A stretch of 64,000 nt of DNA from G963676655 sp963676655. GTDB taxonomy: Bacteria > Verrucomicrobiota > Lentisphaeria > Victivallales > Victivallaceae. The stretch is from contig CAXXKX010000003.1 in assembly GCA_963676655.2 (NCBI GenBank), forward strand, positions 248,001 to 312,000. The letters run 5' to 3'. The notes beneath the pieces are model-generated. The model had not been told where the DNA came from, searched no databases, and saw only the letters and a list, made by a program, of their open reading frames with translations. A program made the translations under genes and the position numbers. Each line of letters opens with the position of its first letter. Position 1 is the first letter of the stretch. This document shows positions 61,800-64,000 of this stretch, piece after piece.

Positions 61800-62669
61800 A
61801 TGAGTAAATTTGGAAATGAAAAAAAGGTAATTCTTGATTCAGCGCTTTCAGTTGACAAGAGCAACACTTTCATCTGGCTCGCTAAATCTTTCGATCCGGT
61901 CATCCTGAAAATTTCACTTTGGGAAAATCATCCGCCTTTTCATGTTCCTCCGCGAAAAATCAATGATGAATTCTGCCTTTTTGTCGCAGAAGGAAAATGC
62001 CGCATGACGGTAAATCAGGAAACGCGCATTCTGGAACCCGGAGACTGCGTTCTTTTACCGATTTACACAGAACATTCCTACACCATTGCAGAAGATTGTG
62101 AAAAACTTTCTTTTTACATCATTCATATTCTTTTTGATAATTTCAACATATCGCCGTTCAAATCATTCATATCCCCGTTTCAAAAACTGACAAATTCCGA
62201 AACATTTTTAGCGGAACTCCATGATTTGACAGCTCTTTCCAGGCGTGATTTCGAATCGGCGTCAATTTTGCTCAGATATTTACTGAAGAACTTTATTACG
62301 GAGAAAATCATTGCCGATGAATTTATTTTAAACGAGGGAAAGCAATACAGCCGGCGTATTCAGGCCGCATTGAGGTATATCCAACACCAGTTTACCGCAT
62401 CAATCGGCATTAGAGATATTGCCGAACACATAAACTTAAAACCCGCACGTTTTCGCAAAATCTTTGGGGATGAAGTAGGAATTACGCCCTCCAAATATCT
62501 CAAACAGATTCGTTTGTTTGCCGCCGCACGGGAACTGGCCCGATATGATGATCCGCTTTCAGTTGTCGCGGAAAAATCAGGCTTTTCTTCGGAAAATTAT
62601 CTTTGTCTTGAGTTCAAGCGCCATTATGGGATGACCCCGAAAGATTTTCGTCTGCGAATGAGGGAATAA
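61800..62669 (+). CDS. AraC-family transcriptional regulator
   Basis: 290 residues from the ATG at 61800. The open frame extends further upstream, but that part matches non-coding promoter sequence in the decayed copy. The N-terminal cupin sensor has HPPFHVPPRKINDEFCLFVAEG and LEPGDCVLLPIYTEHSY. The C-terminal double helix-turn-helix is clear (IGIRDIAEHINLKPARFRKIFG and LSVVAEKSGFSSENYLCLEFK), with the end MTPKDFRLRMRE. It probably controls the divergent UroD-family gene. The convergent neighbour is the Asp-box protein. Confidence 0.9.
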   Translation: MSKFGNEKKVILDSALSVDKSNTFIWLAKSFDPVILKISLWENHPPFHVPPRKINDEFCLFVAEGKCRMTVNQETRILEPGDCVLLPIYTEHSYTIAEDCEKLSFYIIHILFDNFNISPFKSFISPFQKLTNSETFLAELHDLTALSRRDFESASILLRYLLKNFITEKIIADEFILNEGKQYSRRIQAALRYIQHQFTASIGIRDIAEHINLKPARFRKIFGDEVGITPSKYLKQIRLFAAARELARYDDPLSVVAEKSGFSSENYLCLEFKRHYGMTPKDFRLRMRE

Positions 62670-62752
62670 ATTGTCAGAGTTTTCCGGATGAAACGTATTC
62701 CGGCCGAAGAATGAAACTGAATTCCGTTTACTGCATCCTCCGGCCGGGTGAT

Positions 62753-63868
62753 TCAGAAAAAAAGTACTTCGACAGGCACGATTGAGAGTACACAATCTTC
62801 CTTACCCCGGGTATTGATTATGTACAGGCTGCCGTTATGTTCGATGGCGCTGGGATATGACCACTCGGTGTTTTTGCCGACAGCGGTTCCTTTGTCTTGT
62901 CCGCCAAAGAGCCTTATTGCGGGCCACTTCTGATGGCGCAGCTTGAAGATACGCCGGAACAATCCACCTTCGGGACCGGTAACGGCAATGCTCAACAAAC
63001 ATCGCCCCTCCTCCGATTCCAGACTGTTGGTCAGCAGGTAATTCTGCCCGGTACTCAGCCGCCCCGAGAACGGCATGCTGTCCGCCAGCGGAAAATTACT
63101 TAAACAGAGCGGCGTCCAGGAGCGTCCGCAGTTGCGACTCTCTGCGACCGGAGCCGTCAATGTCTGGCGATCCGGCGGCCGGCAACAAGCAAGAAGACGA
63201 TGCCCCTGATTTATAATTGCGGTCTCCGGATAGAGCAGTTTCAAATCGGCGGGACGGGGTATTATCACTTTCTCCCATTTTGTAAAATTGTCTCCGTCGC
63301 TGATAGCGACAGCGGCATTATTCCAATGGCTCGATCCGCCAATTATCCAGTTTCCGTTATCCATGCGTTGAGGAGAGCAAAACGGCACAAATACGGGAAT
63401 TGATGATTTTTCCTGCCATTCCCATTCGCCGGTGGAATCGTTGAGAATGAATATCTCAGTAGTTGGAATGTGTTCTTCGCGCCAGCAGGTGAAAAAAGCA
63501 AACAATTTGTCATCGTGAGAAAACAGGCGCGGTTGATTGATGGAAGTGGCTCCAACCAACGGGGCTTTAGCCCATATCGTCGGTTCGCTCCAGTGCAAAG
63601 CGTCGCTTGAGATGCTGCCGCGAATCAACTCATCGTGGTCGCCGGTCTCCTTTGTCGGGTGGTTGGCCCAACATGCATAGAACCGGTCACGATGCCACGC
63701 GATAGTAGCCTCGTGCAGATAGTGGTAACCGCCCGGTTTCGCCCGCTCAACAGAGACATGGGTGACTATATCCAGGTCCGGCATTTCCATTGCTGACGGA
63801 AACGGCACGGTTGGGTCCCAGATCGGAAAGCGGGAAGTGTCGGCGGCAAGTTCCGTTGAAGTGGGCAT
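62753..63868 (-). CDS. Asp-box/sialidase-superfamily protein
   Basis: 371 residues forming a beta-propeller with degenerate Asp boxes (SISSDALHWSEP, AESRNCGRSWTP). There are recurring Trp/Gly-rich blades (KLFAFFTCWRE, GNWIIGGSSHWN). No signal peptide is visible. Start at 63868 with AGGAG; an ATG at 63895 lacks a site. The sialidase Arg triad cannot be placed, so it may be a glycosidase of another specificity. A second, more canonical Asp-box gene is at 54841. Confidence 0.75.
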   Translation of the reverse strand: MPTSTELAADTSRFPIWDPTVPFPSAMEMPDLDIVTHVSVERAKPGGYHYLHEATIAWHRDRFYACWANHPTKETGDHDELIRGSISSDALHWSEPTIWAKAPLVGATSINQPRLFSHDDKLFAFFTCWREEHIPTTEIFILNDSTGEWEWQEKSSIPVFVPFCSPQRMDNGNWIIGGSSHWNNAAVAISDGDNFTKWEKVIIPRPADLKLLYPETAIINQGHRLLACCRPPDRQTLTAPVAESRNCGRSWTPLCLSNFPLADSMPFSGRLSTGQNYLLTNSLESEEGRCLLSIAVTGPEGGLFRRIFKLRHQKWPAIRLFGGQDKGTAVGKNTEWSYPSAIEHNGSLYIINTRGKEDCVLSIVPVEVLFF

Positions 63869-63932
63869 TGGCCTCTCCTGTTTTTGATCAATCATAATTG
63901 ATTCTTTTTTTGTTGTTGATGAAGTTCAGTCG

Positions 63933-63962
63933 CCGGATGCGGGGATGCCCCCCGCACTCCGG
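63933..63962. repeat. GC-rich hairpin upstream of the Asp-box gene
   Basis: CCGGA-TGCGGGG pairs with CCCCGCA-C-TCCGG around a 5-base loop, with one bulged base. The arm contains the GTGCGG/CCGCAC core seen in the foldback and 171-bp elements. It is probably a REP-like sequence and lies 65 bp before the start codon. Confidence 0.5.
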
Positions 63963-64000
63963 CTGACGGATACAATTAAATGTGTCCGTAGTCCTTCAAG

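Overview
The window looks like a chromosome segment of a member of the Lentisphaerota (PVC superphylum), probably a polysaccharide- or mucin-degrading Victivallis/Lentisphaera-like or uncultured relative. This rests on recognised families, not on a search. It has three proteins with a type IV prepilin N-terminus followed by an extracellular domain with a DG signature, a typical expansion in this phylum. It also has many different glycoside hydrolases, six AraC-type regulators, DUF4838-like and GH20-like barrel proteins, a sialate O-acetylesterase, Asp-box proteins and a UroD-like protein. Almost every gene serves the capture, cleavage or catabolism of complex glycans.

Layout. (1) 1-6.8 kb: a partial secreted multidomain protein, a heparinase II/III-like lyase, a prepilin-like protein, a 160-bp MITE and an AraC regulator. 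(2) 7.0-17.1 kb: a minus-strand operon (unknown 795-aa protein, L-fucose/L-arabinose isomerase-family protein, GH38 alpha-mannosidase), two AraC regulators and a divergent GH29 alpha-L-fucosidase. The theme is fucose/mannose-containing glycans. (3) 17.7-19.3 kb: an XRE-cupin regulator and a PHP-domain protein. (4) 19.4-45.8 kb: a probable genomic island in the 3' end of a tRNA-Thr(CGT) gene. The last 30 bp of the tRNA gene recur exactly at 45798-45827. The interior is visibly more AT-rich than the left flank. It carries a GH4/MFS/ABC-importer operon, an AraC regulator, a second glycan operon (barrel protein plus GH63-like), an amidohydrolase, a GH20-like/AAC(3)-like/M20 operon, another AraC regulator, a Gfo/Idh/MocA oxidoreductase, a prepilin-like protein and a DUF4838 protein. 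(5) 45.9-58.4 kb: a small secreted protein, a GH2-like enzyme bracketed by two 171-bp palindromic elements, a 1318-aa secreted protein, an Asp-box (sialidase-superfamily) protein, a sialate O-acetylesterase and a third prepilin-like protein. (6) 58.7-64 kb: an IS5-family element, a decayed AraC copy carrying the second MITE, a UroD-like gene, an intact AraC gene and a second Asp-box protein.

The strongest new signal is a small regulon inside the island. Three promoters, in front of the GH4 operon, the 28741 operon and the 33660 amidohydrolase, share one architecture. Two TACAACA-like half-sites lie 21 bp apart start to start, followed by 8 bp, a -35 box, 17 bp and a -10 box. The AraC gene at 27710 is the obvious candidate activator. 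The importer of this regulon is unusual. The binding protein is fused to one permease, the other permease has an insert of roughly 480 residues with internal repeats, and no ATPase is encoded nearby.

The intergenic DNA is rich in structured repeats: two near-identical 160-bp MITEs, two 171-bp palindromic elements and two multi-hairpin arrays whose stems covary, and two foldback elements. No CRISPR array, rRNA, phage structural gene or intact integrase was seen.
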